From Blattamonas nauphoetae (lineage: Eukaryota; Preaxostyla; Oxymonadida), in NCBI GenBank assembly GCA_033064195.1, contig JARBJD010000197.1, forward strand, positions 62,001 through 126,000: a stretch of DNA of 64,000 nucleotides. The letters run 5' to 3'. Shown here piece after piece: positions 38,690 through 49,004 of this stretch (position 1 is its first letter; each line of letters begins with the position of its first letter). The position numbers and the translations under genes are program-made. Under the pieces are notes generated by a model that saw only the letters and a program-made list of their open reading frames with translations, did not search any database and was not told the origin of the DNA.

Positions 38690-39910
38690 TTATTCTCCTT
38701 TTTGTTTCTCATTTCGCCCTGTGAAGTGATCTTCCCCTCTGTTACTCTGTTGGGAGCGTTCTGAAAGAAGAGATGAGTTTCTATGTGACTTAGCTTTTGC
38801 CTTTTTCCCCTTTCCACCTTTTTTCTTTTTGAAACGCCTAGTTGTGGGGGTGGGTGGTGGTATATCTCTATCTTCATCTCTTCTTTCGGAACCATAATCG
38901 AGATCACTCTCCAGTGATCCACGATGTATGGCTTCTTCATTCAGAGATGAAGATAGATTGAGTGTGATGGGAGTGATTAGGGGCTTTAAGTAATGCTTGC
39001 CCATTACTGACGATTTTAGAGAGAGTCTCGCTCCTGTGGTCAACTCCTCTTCTGTCCATCCGCGTCGCTTCCGTCCTGAGAGGCCAGCATGCTTCAGAGA
39101 GTATGGCGTGTACTTATTGGTCTCTATCCCTGCCTTCCTCATGACTATCGCTGCCAGCTCCCTCACCTCTTTTTCACCTCTTCGCTCATAGCCGCCTAGC
39201 AACTGACCAGTCCAGCTCCCTCCTTTCATCTGATCCAAACACCCGACCCAATTAATGAGTCTCTGACCTTCTCCGAGTCTTTCTTCGCCCAATCTATATT
39301 CCTTTGCATCCTGTTCCGTCTTAAGTTTCATCCTCACCACCACTGTCTCTGTCTTCCGATCGATCATCAGTTCTTCTCTCCTGATCTGTACCATCTCAGT
39401 GAATCGAACTGCGTGGTGCATAATGAGAATCACCACGATTGTTGCAATCACATCTGTCTCTTCAAGGGTCTCCCACATCTCCCACCGATTCTGTATCTCC
39501 TTCTCAATCTTCTCCGAATCGAAGATCTCTTGATACCGGCTTTTCGTTGGGAATATTTTCTTGATCCCTTTCATGGTCTGCTTCACCACCACTGCGTCTC
39601 CCACCGGCTCTTTGTCCAGTACTCGTGATAAAAAGGATAGAGCACACCGTGCTCCTCCTGCCGAACCCGCCGAATGTGCCCGATCGACCCAGGCTGAAAT
39701 GAAATTGGCTACGTCGACTTGGTTCACATCTCTCCAGTCTCTTCCCTTCTCGACCGAATCTTCTATCCATTTACGAATTGCACCCGCGTATTGCCTGACG
39801 GTTGACTCGCTGAATCCCGCCAACATTCGAATCATTGTTCTATCATCTATTCCTTGATCCTCAGCCAACCCTTCCCATATTTCACCAGCAAGAATGCTCT
39901 CAGCATTCCC
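38690..39910 (-). CDS. Tyrosine recombinase of the DIRS-like element
   Basis: The protein has an N-terminal SAM-like core-binding part (SESTVRQYAGAIRKWI) and a catalytic part with an Arg in HHAVRFTEMV, a SLKHAG box and a tyrosine near GKHYLKPL. Such enzymes integrate the circular DNA form of DIRS elements in place of a DDE integrase. The upstream boundary is approximate because the frame overlaps the reverse transcriptase region. Confidence 0.8.
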   Translation of the reverse strand, partial: GNAESILAGEIWEGLAEDQGIDDRTMIRMLAGFSESTVRQYAGAIRKWIEDSVEKGRDWRDVNQVDVANFISAWVDRAHSAGSAGGARCALSFLSRVLDKEPVGDAVVVKQTMKGIKKIFPTKSRYQEIFDSEKIEKEIQNRWEMWETLEETDVIATIVVILIMHHAVRFTEMVQIRREELMIDRKTETVVVRMKLKTEQDAKEYRLGEERLGEGQRLINWVGCLDQMKGGSWTGQLLGGYERRGEKEVRELAAIVMRKAGIETNKYTPYSLKHAGLSGRKRRGWTEEELTTGARLSLKSSVMGKHYLKPLITPITLNLSSSLNEEAIHRGSLESDLDYGSERRDEDRDIPPPTPTTRRFKKKKGGKGKKAKAKSHRNSSLLSERSQQSNRGEDHFTGRNEKQKGE

Positions 39911-41712
39911 GGGGGCCTTCTGCTCCCCGCTGCCAGCATTCCTTTTCCTTCTACTGTCACTTCCTCCGTCCTCCCCAACACCATGCTCTTCGATGCCCAT
40001 TTCTCCAACTCCTCCTTCCCCAAAAGGGTTGACCAGTCGGGGACAATCATTATTGTCGTTGTCGGTTGATCCCTCAGCTTTTGGATGATTCTTGGAATCA
40101 GAGGGACAGGTGGGAAAGCATACACACAACTCTCGTTCCCCCAATCCTGGAGTAGACCGTTCGTTCCTACAGACTCCCTCTCCCAAGTCAAGCTCCAATA
40201 TCTCTCCACCTGCCTGTTTGCCACCGTCGCAAACGCGTCGATTGTTGGCTGAATCCCGAAGAAATGTCTGATGGTCTGGAAAATGTGTGGTTTTAAGGAA
40301 TAATCCGTCGAATCTTGAATTCTTGACAGTCTGTCCGCGACAGTGTTTTCGGTACCAGGAATATATTCTGCCCAGAGACGGCATCTTGTTCTGTCTGCCG
40401 TCTCGAACAGGGATCGGAAGAGATCCACGAGTGTTACTGCGGAGGAGCGCCTGTTGATGTTGGCGACAGCCACCTGATTGTCGGAAAGAATTAAGATATC
40501 GTCTCCCTCCTCGATTAGTTGTCTGTTGATTCCCTCCTGCACCCCTCGTACAATCGCCATCGCTTCCCTTCTGTTGCTGCTCCACCCGCTTTCTTCCTTG
40601 TTGAAGCGCACCTGCCATGTCTCTTCTCTCCTGTCCCTCTTCCAGACCACCCCGACTCCCCACTCGCTTGCGTCGGTGGTGATCGTGATGGACGGAGTGA
40701 ACACCTCGAGGGAGCGCTCCATTGGTTGCACCAGTCTTGTCAGCCACCAGTCCAGCTCTTGAATTGCTGACTGTGTGAGTAATCCTCCGTGACACCATCC
40801 TCCCTCCATGACCACTTTGTCTTTCCATTGAGTCAGATGCCTTGTGCAAAAATAGGCGAGGGGGTCGACGAACCCGATCGACTGCAGCTTCCCTACCATC
40901 GAAGCAATTGTCCTGACTCTGCACGTGCCTCCCCTCCGAGCCTGCCTCAGCCTCTCTCTCACCGCCTCTTTCATATTCGTCGCTTTGTCTCTCCCCACAC
41001 TGACGGTGTTGGATGTTGTGTCCCACCAGAAACCGAGATATTCGATCCGTTTTGTGGGAATGATGTGAGACTTCTCTTCGTTGATCGTAAAGCCTAGGTT
41101 GACAAGAAGACGGACAACGTTTGATGTGTTTGCTTCCCCTTCGCTCTCGGATCTGTGGATAAGGAGGAAGTCGTCGAGGTATGCGACGAGAGGGAAGGTT
41201 GGACGAAATCGCGCCACCACCGGGCGAAGAATCTTTGTAAAAATGTGCGGAGCAGAGGTTAACCCGAAACAGAGTGTTCTTTGGATGAAGAATCTCCCGT
41301 CCACCATAAATCCGAAGTAGGGCTGATCTCCTTCGTGGAGAGGAACATGAGTATATGCCTGAGTGAGATCGATGCTGGTCAGCCAGGCACCTTGAAACAA
41401 AAGATGACTCACCGTTGCGATGTTGTCCATTTTGAAATGTTGGTGAATCACATGATCGTTGACTCGACGGCAGTCGAGGATGCGGCGCCAGGTGCCGTCT
41501 TTCTTCTTTACCACGAACGTGGCATTCCAACATTTTACTTCTTCTATTTTTACTTCCCGCACAATCCCTTCCTTCAGCTCCATCTCGATTGTTTCCTTTA
41601 ATCCTATTTTCTCCGCTGTCGATAGTTTCAAGTCGAAGGGGTGCCCAGTAGTTGTGGGAGGCCCCAACTGATTCCACTGAACTCGCACCCCGTCCCTCAT
41701 CAATCCCTCCAT
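39847..41712 (-). CDS. Reverse transcriptase-RNase H of the DIRS-like element
   Basis: This is an open frame of 621 residues. Reverse transcriptase landmarks are LDCRRVNDHV, SIDLTQAYTHVPL, FGLTSAPHIFTK and the active-site box AYLDDFLL. RNase H landmarks follow: TITTDASEWGVGV and ILSDNQVAVANI. The order and box style fit DIRS-type elements. It overlaps the recombinase frame at its end. Confidence 0.9.
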   Translation of the reverse strand: MEGLMRDGVRVQWNQLGPPTTTGHPFDLKLSTAEKIGLKETIEMELKEGIVREVKIEEVKCWNATFVVKKKDGTWRRILDCRRVNDHVIHQHFKMDNIATVSHLLFQGAWLTSIDLTQAYTHVPLHEGDQPYFGFMVDGRFFIQRTLCFGLTSAPHIFTKILRPVVARFRPTFPLVAYLDDFLLIHRSESEGEANTSNVVRLLVNLGFTINEEKSHIIPTKRIEYLGFWWDTTSNTVSVGRDKATNMKEAVRERLRQARRGGTCRVRTIASMVGKLQSIGFVDPLAYFCTRHLTQWKDKVVMEGGWCHGGLLTQSAIQELDWWLTRLVQPMERSLEVFTPSITITTDASEWGVGVVWKRDRREETWQVRFNKEESGWSSNRREAMAIVRGVQEGINRQLIEEGDDILILSDNQVAVANINRRSSAVTLVDLFRSLFETADRTRCRLWAEYIPGTENTVADRLSRIQDSTDYSLKPHIFQTIRHFFGIQPTIDAFATVANRQVERYWSLTWERESVGTNGLLQDWGNESCVYAFPPVPLIPRIIQKLRDQPTTTIMIVPDWSTLLGKEELEKWASKSMVLGRTEEVTVEGKGMLAAGSRRPPGMLRAFLLVKYGKGWLRIKE

Positions 41713-41831
41713 GCCGAACTCCTCCCACGCCCTCCAATGTCGTCCTAATTTTCCCCCAATTCCATTTTCCCTGTCTTGTGTATCGACTTTGAAGGTTCGA
41801 CGTTCGACCTTCGCGGTCCGTGCATCTGGAA

Positions 41832-43055
41832 TTACAGATTGGACCGACGTGGATATCTCTGCTCTTGCTTGGGGTATGACGAGTTTGGTCGTGTTTGGTT
41901 GCCAGGACCTCGGTATGCTGTCCTGTTCTGCGAGTAGGACGTGCGAGGGCGACCACCTGTTTGAGCTGATGGTTTTGAAAATGGTTTGGGGAAACGGGTC
42001 TGGTACTGATTCTGAAAGAAAGTTGATCGCCCCTGAGCGGGGCCCGGCCGAAAAAATGAACGTTTCCTTGCCTCGTTTCGCCGTTTTGATTCCTCTTGGA
42101 GATCTCTGAGAACAGCCTTCTGCTGAGCTAACGAATCGATCTTCCTCCGATCTTGCAGAGGTCGAGCCCGAACTTTGAGTATGTGTGAAAGTTGGGCTCG
42201 ATTTACGCGATGGGCCAGCTCTCCCGCCTTCAACGTCATGAGCTGGACGACTCTCCTATTGTTGGTTTCGGCCTCTGGTTGTGCTACCGTTCCAATTCCC
42301 ATTGTAATTAGGTGCGAGATTTCCGTTTCGATCTTCAATAGAGTTGTGTTCAATGGCGCTAATCGCTCATCGAACACCTCGTCTTCGATCACGTCTGGAT
42401 ATCCGTTGTAGAGAACCTTTGCCTGAGTGACCCTCTCCTTAACTTCATCTTCATCTTCTTCATCCCAGATGAACTCTGGAAGTGCATCCACCATCTCCCA
42501 CACCCGAGCATCCTCATCTGTCACATCAAGCTCCGTTTCGGGATCCAACTCTCTTTCCGTGTTTGTCGTTGGTGGACGTAGAATGCTGGGAGGTTGGTCA
42601 GCTGCCGCAGTTGGCCATTCTATCTTCGCGTGATGTTTGAGATCACGGAACGTAGGCGGAGTCACTCTGCGATTTCCTTGTTGTGGAGCCGGGGATAGAC
42701 TCCGTTTGTATTTGGCAAAGGATGTTGGGGAACGCTCCTTATAAATTAAGTCCCCTGCAAGTGGCCATGTGTTCTCCGACGGAGCAAGAGTCAACCATTC
42801 TTGTGAGTTGAGTTGGACTTTCCGGTCAACTTGATCCACTAAGCCTCTGCAAATGTGAAAAAGAGGGCCAAGAATGCGTTCCGAGCCATCTGGAATCCGC
42901 ATATTCTCATAGACATGCAGCTTGGCTTCGTCTTTATCGTTAACAGCTTTGAGGGCCAGTGCCCATTCAGTCCTCATATTAAACGCTTGTTGCATGCAAG
43001 GTGTTAGTAATTCGACCGATGGTGGCCATGGTATAGTATGTGTCGCGCCTGACAT
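41832..43055 (-). CDS. Gag-like protein of the DIRS-like element
   Basis: This is the first open frame of the element, about 407 residues. It has an acidic middle, a helical region and a C-terminal part rich in Arg, Gln, Pro and Tyr that suits nucleic-acid binding. The gag assignment rests on position ahead of the reverse transcriptase and composition, not on a recognised motif. Confidence 0.6.
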   Translation of the reverse strand: MSGATHTIPWPPSVELLTPCMQQAFNMRTEWALALKAVNDKDEAKLHVYENMRIPDGSERILGPLFHICRGLVDQVDRKVQLNSQEWLTLAPSENTWPLAGDLIYKERSPTSFAKYKRSLSPAPQQGNRRVTPPTFRDLKHHAKIEWPTAAADQPPSILRPPTTNTERELDPETELDVTDEDARVWEMVDALPEFIWDEEDEDEVKERVTQAKVLYNGYPDVIEDEVFDERLAPLNTTLLKIETEISHLITMGIGTVAQPEAETNNRRVVQLMTLKAGELAHRVNRAQLSHILKVRARPLQDRRKIDSLAQQKAVLRDLQEESKRRNEARKRSFFRPGPAQGRSTFFQNQYQTRFPKPFSKPSAQTGGRPRTSYSQNRTAYRGPGNQTRPNSSYPKQEQRYPRRSNL

Positions 43056-43244
43056 CTGCGAAAGAGTTATTTGACAAATTCAAGGAGTAACAGAGGGGAA
43101 GATCACTTCACAGGGCGAAATGAGAAACAAAAAGGAGAATAACAGCAATAATTTAGTTTATTTGACACAATTCACGGGAAATTTACTCAATCTATCTTCA
43201 TCTCTGAATGAAGAAGCCATACATCGTGGATCACTGGAGAGTGA

Positions 43245-43826
43245 TCAACTTTTCATCACTTTTTTGACTTTATTCAGAATGTTTCTCTGCAAAAAATTGA
43301 AATTATTGAGTTAGAAGGTGAGATGGAAATATAAAATGAAAGAAAGTGAAGAATAAATCAGTGAATAGAATGGCTTTGTGACAGGGATCTCCTGTTCAAA
43401 GGGTGGGATCCGACACCATCAATCACAAATGACGACAGATACGAAGTCCAAACACGTCCAATGGAACGCAATCGAGTCTTCTCTCCTCCTCAACCAATAT
43501 TTAGTTCGTTTCTGTCGTCAGTTGTCGCGCAATCTTCTCCTTCTCAACTTTCCTCATCTGTCCACGTTCTCCTCCATCCTATTCAACCAATCTCCGACAT
43601 CCGCGTTCTCTGGTGTCGTTTGCATCTCGATTTGGAAGTCGAATGTGGTTGGAGGAGTTGGATCCCACCCTTTGAGCAGGGGATCCCCCTCACAAAGCCT
43701 CTTTATTCACTCGTTGATTCTTCGATTTCTTTCATTCTCTCCGACCATCTCACCTTCTAACTGGATAATTTCAATTTTTTGCAGGGAAACATTCTGAATA
43801 AAGTCAAAAAAGTGATGAAAAGTTGA
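43245..43826. mobile_element. Fold-back element of 582 bp inside the DIRS-like element
   Basis: The two ends are inverted repeats of about 165-170 bp starting TCAACTTTTCATCACTTTTT (43245-43410 against 43655-43826), around a ~245 bp centre without a convincing gene. It lies exactly between the internal inverted-repeat block and the right terminal repeat of the DIRS-like element, with no counterpart on the left side, so it looks inserted. I find no clear target duplication. It could be a non-autonomous DNA element or a rearranged part of the host element. Confidence 0.6.
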
Positions 43827-43977
43827 CAAAAACTGGTTGTGAGTCACCATGAAAAGATTATCAAATTTTACGCGGAATTCGACCAGGTGTGGCAAAAATA
43901 GGGAGGTAGGTCATGAAATGAAGTGTTACGAACAACTACACCGACCTGTTCGATCGGTGCCAATATTTAGTGCCACC

Positions 43978-43985
43978 CCTATAAT
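43978..43985. repeat. 8-bp target duplication CCTATAAT, left copy
   Basis: Direct repeat flanking the MITE; the identical right copy is at 44892-44899. An 8-bp duplication is typical of the hAT superfamily. Confidence 0.8.
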
Positions 43986-44891
43986 CAGGGTGCGACCAAC
44001 CGACAGTGGTCACCACAATTCGTATTTTCTTGATCAAATCTCCAAAAATTTGTTCCTCTTCTTTTTCCTAAACAAACCGTTGAATCGTTCACAAAGGTCA
44101 CAAACGGTCTGTTATTGAGATTTTACAGTTTGTTGACTTCACTTCATTCCAGTTTTCATCATCACTTTTTTCGTATTATTTCAATCGACTTTTATTCGCT
44201 TCGTCCATTTTTTTCAGGATGAATTCATTCACTACCTGTTCATTTCTCTCTCAATTTCAGGTCTTCATTTGGCGATTTATCGTGAATCCAGAGCTCACAT
44301 CTTCTCCTCGCATCTGTTGTTTTCCCTCCTCAATATCAGGTTCCTTGCTGTCTGCACGGTTTATCGGAATCTTTCCAGGACATATTGTTCTTTCTGACAC
44401 TCGACTCCGCCCATATCCTCGGAACAATCTCAACGATCTGAACCTCGTCTCGCTCTTCAACGTCCATTTGTCCCTGTCACATCAAAGACGATACAATGTT
44501 TCCGATCAACTTTCTAAGGAGGTTTGTGGACCTTCGAATGTCCTTTCTGAAGAGTCATCGAAAAAGAGGAAGCACTCACGAACCTGCCCGAAAGAGGGTG
44601 AAGAACCAAATGAAGACCTGAAATTGAGAGAGAAATGAACAGTTAGTGAATGAATTCGTCCTGAAAAAATGGACGAAGCGAATAAAAGTCGATTGAAACC
44701 CTACGAAAAAAGTGATGAAGAAATCTTGACTGAAGTGAAGTCAACAGACTGTAAAATCTCAAGAACAGACCGATTGTGACCTTAATGAACGATTCAACGG
44801 TTTGTTTAGGAAAAAGAAGAGGAACAAATTTTTGGAGATTTGATCAAGAAAATACGAATTGTGGTGACCACTGTCGGTTGGTCGCACCCTG
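43986..44891. mobile_element. hAT-like MITE, 906 bp, with ~290-bp terminal inverted repeats
   Basis: The element starts CAGGGTGCGACC and ends with its inverse. The inverted repeats extend about 290 bp on each side (43986-44275 and about 44605-44891) with scattered differences. Perfect 8-bp direct repeats CCTATAAT flank it. There is no transposase; an open frame of 139 codons inside crosses the repeats and is not a credible gene. The 8-bp duplication and CAG terminus favour hAT, but P or Merlin families are not excluded. It inserted against the right terminus of the DIRS-like element. Confidence 0.8.
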
Positions 44892-44899
44892 CCTATAAT
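44892..44899. repeat. 8-bp target duplication CCTATAAT, right copy
   Basis: Identical to 43978-43985, immediately outside the right end of the MITE. Confidence 0.8.
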
Positions 44900-44916
44900 T
44901 CAGCCCTCATTCGCTT

Positions 44917-45415
44917 CTATCCAACAACACGAGCACATCCTGCCGGATTGTTCCATGTCACCAGGTAAGAACCGCTTGTGGAACGCGAAACACGCATCGA
45001 TTCAACTCGGTTGCACATCAGGTCAATCTGGAATACATTTCCACTCGCTGATTGATGCACAGAACGCAGGCCAACTGGGGGAACAAAGGGTCCACCTGGC
45101 TGAATCATGGCGTAATTGCTAGATTCAATGGTTCCCACATTCTCACAGACAGCCTTGTCTTTCGAACTCACAATCGAATACGCATTTGTCAACCATGGAA
45201 GATGTTCACATTCAGATGGAAGATCAACATTGGTCATAAAGTTGAAATATAGCGTTTCTTCATTGCTCACACGGAGAGAGTAGGCCGTGCTGTTCGAAGA
45301 GAAGAATGAGAAAGTGAGCCTCAAACCCGTTCCTCAACGTCAGGTGTTCCACTTTGAATTCGAAGTTGCCAAACCGGAAAGCTGAAATGGCTGATGTCAG
45401 GATGAAAGCGAGCAT
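44917..45415 (-). CDS. Small secreted MRH-like (mannose-6-phosphate-receptor-homology) protein
   Basis: This is a short protein of about 165 residues opening with a signal peptide (MLAFILTSAISAFRFG). The remainder has paired cysteines and ends with the pattern Ile-Asp-Leu-Met-Cys ... SGSYLVTWNNPAGC, reminiscent of MRH folds in lectin-like secretory-pathway proteins and Atg27-type proteins, where a central GL...Y.nG part and a final aromatic-Pro-x-Cys are typical. Function by analogy: glycan recognition in the ER or Golgi. The frame shifts by one base at about 45333, in a GGG run following AAC. One G fewer makes a continuous 166-codon frame, so I suspect a consensus error. The MITE lies only 18 bp beyond its stop codon. 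MRH assignment is by eye and moderate. Confidence 0.55.
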
Positions 45416-46576
45416 GTTGAGGTTATTGATAGAATAGATCTGACCCTTTAACAATAGAATCTGCTGTTTGTGGTGTTACCACATTAATCCTGCACACTAA
45501 ATCAATTTCTTTCTCGTAAAAGTGTGCGGAGAACCTCAGGCGAGAATCCCGCACATTTCTCCGAGGAGTGAAAGAGCATCCTTCTCTTGTTTCGGAGAAA
45601 TTGTCATTTTGATCAAAAAAGTTATGGGGTGTTGATGTCGCTCTACCATCCCTGCATGCTATTACTTGTATCTTGAACCATTCATTGAATAGATGTCACC
45701 CCTATTTTGACAACAGTCAAAAGCAACCATAAACAAGAATTATGACCTGAAACAAATGGTATCCGATATCTATCAAAAAAGAGATGTGAGAGAGGAACGA
45801 TCAATGAATGTGTTGGAGTTGGAAACAGAAGATGGCGGTGGACGAATCATTCAGTTCAAATCCAGGTGAGTCGAGCGAATGATGTCTGAGTGACAGGAAG
45901 GAAGTGAAAACAGAAATCATTGATGAATTGAACCAAAATGAGAAAAACAGAATGTGTCGTGAAAAGAGTATAGCTGTCTGACATGACATGACATACCTGT
46001 TTTTTCCAGAAAGTCGTTGACGGTCATGACATCGAGATTACCAATGATGGGTTCGAGATCTTTTTCGAAATCCTGATAGAACACGAAAATGATGACACAC
46101 AGTCATGAATCTGAATGTAAAGAGATAGGAACACCGTTTCAAGAAGGAATTGTTTCATGTTTCCACTTTCTTCTGACTTGCAGAATCATTTTAACAGACT
46201 CATGGGATGATCAGGATCCTTCAACTCATCAGGCATTTTTGGTGTCACCTTCAGATTTAATCGACTCTTCGTTGTCCGTCAGTGTGACATCCATTCGAAC
46301 TTCTCCCATTTTGTGACTGGAACCTAAGATCGAATGTTTGGTGATTCACACCATGATTCCACAATTTGGTCGTTCATTCCTAATAATGAACACTCACTCA
46401 ACATTTCCGTGATCTTTATGATGTTTCTCGACTTCTTTTCCCCTCTTCTCCAGTTCTTTATCCAAAAGGATCATCCAACAAACAATCTAACCACATCACC
46501 TAATAACTACGAATTGAACAAAAAAACATGTGATCTATGCCAAATTCATGCCTTTTCAGTGGTATTTTTCATTGTT
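45416..46576. other. Poorly resolved region of 1.16 kb
   Basis: No gene is firmly supported. On the plus strand, GT-AG borders at about 45870 and 46010 and an acceptor-like AG near 46184 could link short coding-looking pieces. One is a VVDGHDIEITNDGFEIFF stretch at about 46013-46107. I could not find a start codon and phase that join them. It may hold a small spliced gene or remnants of one. Confidence 0.3.
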
Positions 46577-46969
46577 TCAGTTCATTATTTTCTTTTGAAA
46601 CGAGATCTCCCCTTCTGACGGCGACTCAGTTGCTTTCTCTTCAAAACGCGCAAATAAACTGTCTGAATCTCTTCCATGATGATAGAGTGTGTTAAATGAT
46701 ACGATCAAGTTGTATTTATTGTGGATGTGATCGTTATTCACATCTCTCTCCACCGTGTCGTCGCCGTTGCTTTTTTCCTTCATCCCTGAGATATTTCCCA
46801 CAAAACGTCTTGGCATTACTTCTTTCTCCCAGTTTTGTTTCAATTGTTGAATTTTATCATCATATTTCATCTTCATTACACAATTATTTCGATTTTTGTT
46901 CTCAAACTCCATCTCATCTGTCTCTCCCGGTAAGGCTTCACAAATCGGAGTAAAAAGTGATGATATCAT
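46577..46969 (-). CDS. Hypothetical protein, 130 aa
   Basis: This is an open frame from ATG to stop with protein-like composition: charged, Lys/Glu-rich, with a predicted coiled stretch (DDKIQQLKQNWEKEV) and a polar C-terminus. I recognise no domain, signal peptide or membrane helix. It is divergent from the NEK-like kinase, 227 bp away. It might be an exon of a larger gene or a chance frame. Confidence 0.35.
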   Translation of the reverse strand: MISSLFTPICEALPGETDEMEFENKNRNNCVMKMKYDDKIQQLKQNWEKEVMPRRFVGNISGMKEKSNGDDTVERDVNNDHIHNKYNLIVSFNTLYHHGRDSDSLFARFEEKATESPSEGEISFQKKIMN

Positions 46970-47196
46970 GTTTTCACATCTCTAAAGAACGATTCAAGTC
47001 TTTTCTGAGATCACGTTGTGATCGGTCCCATTGGGCGGGTCACTGACATCTTGTCATCGAAAAAAACCATGTCATACAGCTATAGAAAAGAGGAAGCATC
47101 TACGAACTGAACAGAAATATGAAAACAGAATGGTTCGTGAATACTGATAGAACCTGTCCATCGGATATGTCTCTGAAAATTGGTTTGGGTCGGATC

Positions 47197-48619
47197 ATGG
47201 CATCGAAAGAAACTGAGTTTATTTCTGACAGTGGAAGGAAATGTATTTGTTTCCATTTCACTTCTCTCTCCAGATGTTCAAGATCTTTCTCGTCCCCATC
47301 TTGGGAATGGGGCCCAAGGTAGTGTCTATCTTGTGAGAGAGCTCTTGGAGGATGGAACAAAAGTTTCGAGCCGCCCTTATGCTCTCAAAAAATTACACCC
47401 AAATCAGATGCAAGGGACAAAGTTACGAGAACCAACAGCCCTCAGTTCAATCAGTTCACCATTCGTTTGCAGCTACGTCGATGCCAAGATGGAAGGCGAG
47501 GATATGTTCATCGTTTTGGAATACATCGATGCCCACCCTCTTTCGGTAACCATTTCCACACTTGCAAAATACCGCAATAGTGTGGATCTCTCCCATCAGA
47601 TGCTCGGCTTCGTCGACGAATATGTATCCGTTTCTGATTGATATTATGTGATAGTACATCTGGTACTTCCTTGCAGATTGTCTCTTGGGTCTTTATTCGA
47701 TCCACGCAAGCAACTTTCTCCACCGAGACATCAAGCCCAGCAATATCATGAACATCCAATCAATTGATGGGCGTCACCTTCCGTGCATTTGTATACCACT
47801 CTTTCTCTGTCTCATGTTCACCTTATTTTGTTTTTTGTTATATTGTTCATCTCTTTCTCCGTATCATTTCCTTTGATCAAATCAATCATGTCTAGGCGAC
47901 CTAGGATTGTGTAGAAAACGAACGGATGTCGTTCTCTCCTACAACATAGGTAGTCCGTTTGTTCATCCCCTAATCTTCACCATACACACTCCCTCTCTCT
48001 CCTCCAGTGGATACGCCTCACCAGAAATGATCGACCCAAAAAAGGAAGGATACGACATCAGATTGGATGTATTTTCGTTGGGAGTCACTATTTTAGAGTT
48101 CATGATCCTTCGAAATCCCGTTAAAGCTTATCAGGATCCAACACTCCATGGTGACAGTGTCGAACCCTTTATCGAACTCTTTCCAGACGACTTAATCATG
48201 AGAGATGTTGCAAAACAACAAGACGTGGAAGTTTATTCCGATGAATTGCTGCAGATTGTGGCGTGGATGATGTCGAAAGTTTGATCATCACTCATCATCC
48301 ATTCATGCCTCTTTTTTCACTGTAGAACCAAAGTCATCGTCCTTCCGTTGAACAACTCCTCCGAACTCCACCGATCATCGATTACGCCAAAAAGACGATA
48401 GAATGGTACCTCGAGCAGACCTCGCTCATGGACGACGAACTCACGCTCAAGAGGCGACAAAGTATGGTGGAGATCCAAAACTTGCTTAATGAGGCAGAAA
48501 TATGCGGTGAGATTGAAATAAACAGAGTTTTTCGATGGGAAGACAAAATACTCCTCCAGCTCGATCCGAACGTTGCTCCTCCGTCTATTGACCCAGGAAA
48601 TGTGTATGGGTATTCGTAA
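47197..48619 (+). CDS. NEK-like serine/threonine protein kinase (6 exons)
   Basis: Exons 47197-47242, 47274-47623, 47655-47790, 47896-47956, 48008-48278 and 48326-48619 join in one frame; introns are 31, 31, 105, 51 and 47 bp. The protein of about 385 residues reads: Gly loop GNGAQGSV, lysine in YALKKL, hinge VLEYI, catalytic loop FLHRDIKPSNIM, metal motif CDLGL (DLG for DFG), activation segment GSPGYASPEM, then DVFSLGVTILE and RPSVEQLL. A ~95-residue tail follows. All catalytic residues are present, so it should be active. The style (DLG, GSPGY-SPE, short domain) suggests a NIMA-related kinase or neighbour, with roles in cell cycle or flagella; the family call is by eye. In-frame Met codons at 47119 and 47167 are alternative starts. 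Confidence 0.8.
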
Positions 48620-49004
48620 AAGCGATGAGAAGGGTTGTGGAGGAGGAATGTGATCTTATATCATTAACTTGCATCATTTCACACCGAAATGGAGTGATGA
48701 TTTCTCCATTCGCACGAGATCATCCATCCACACCTCTCACTTTGTTCTTTATCTCAAAGTTTTGCTCTTATAAATCCCTTCTCTCAATATTCGGACAATG
48801 TCGAAGTGAACGAAACAAGACCGAATGGAAAACAGTGTCTGTTCTATTATTTGGAGACTCCAACCTGAATATCAAGAGGATGACATCGTAGTTCAATTTT
48901 ATCCGTTTTCTCCTTTTCTTTCGGGAGTTCCAACTGAAGAAAACAAGATGTCTGTTAACAGACTTGTTGGAAGACACAAGAGCAAAGAAATGAACATCAA
49001 GAGT
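48620..49004. other. Convergent intergenic region
   Basis: These 385 bp between the stops of the kinase and the minus-strand gene hold only 3' flanks. I see no further gene. Confidence 0.5.

Larger units (their letters stand above)
38452..43979 (-). mobile_element. DIRS-like tyrosine-recombinase retroelement, looks whole
   Basis: This is an element of about 5.5 kb with inverted terminal repeats of about 160 bp (38452-38612 and 43827-43979, roughly nine in ten bases identical, ends GGGGTGGCAC). Internal inverted-repeat blocks (38625-38755 with 43085-43220; 38893-38960 with about 43190-43246) resemble the internal complementary regions of DIRS elements. It encodes a gag-like protein, reverse transcriptase/RNase H and a tyrosine recombinase on the minus strand, with overlapping frames as usual in DIRS. 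I see no clear target duplication, as expected. Main domains read open and the repeats are similar, so it looks whole and fairly young. A fold-back block sits inside its right end. Confidence 0.85.

Noticed and set aside
38452-43979. Classifying the ITR-bearing element as a DNA transposon
   Set aside because: It encodes reverse transcriptase/RNase H and a tyrosine recombinase and has no DDE transposase, so DIRS-like is the better fit.
44219-44638. Open frame of 139 codons inside the MITE
   Set aside because: It spans both inverted repeats and has no transposase-like feature.
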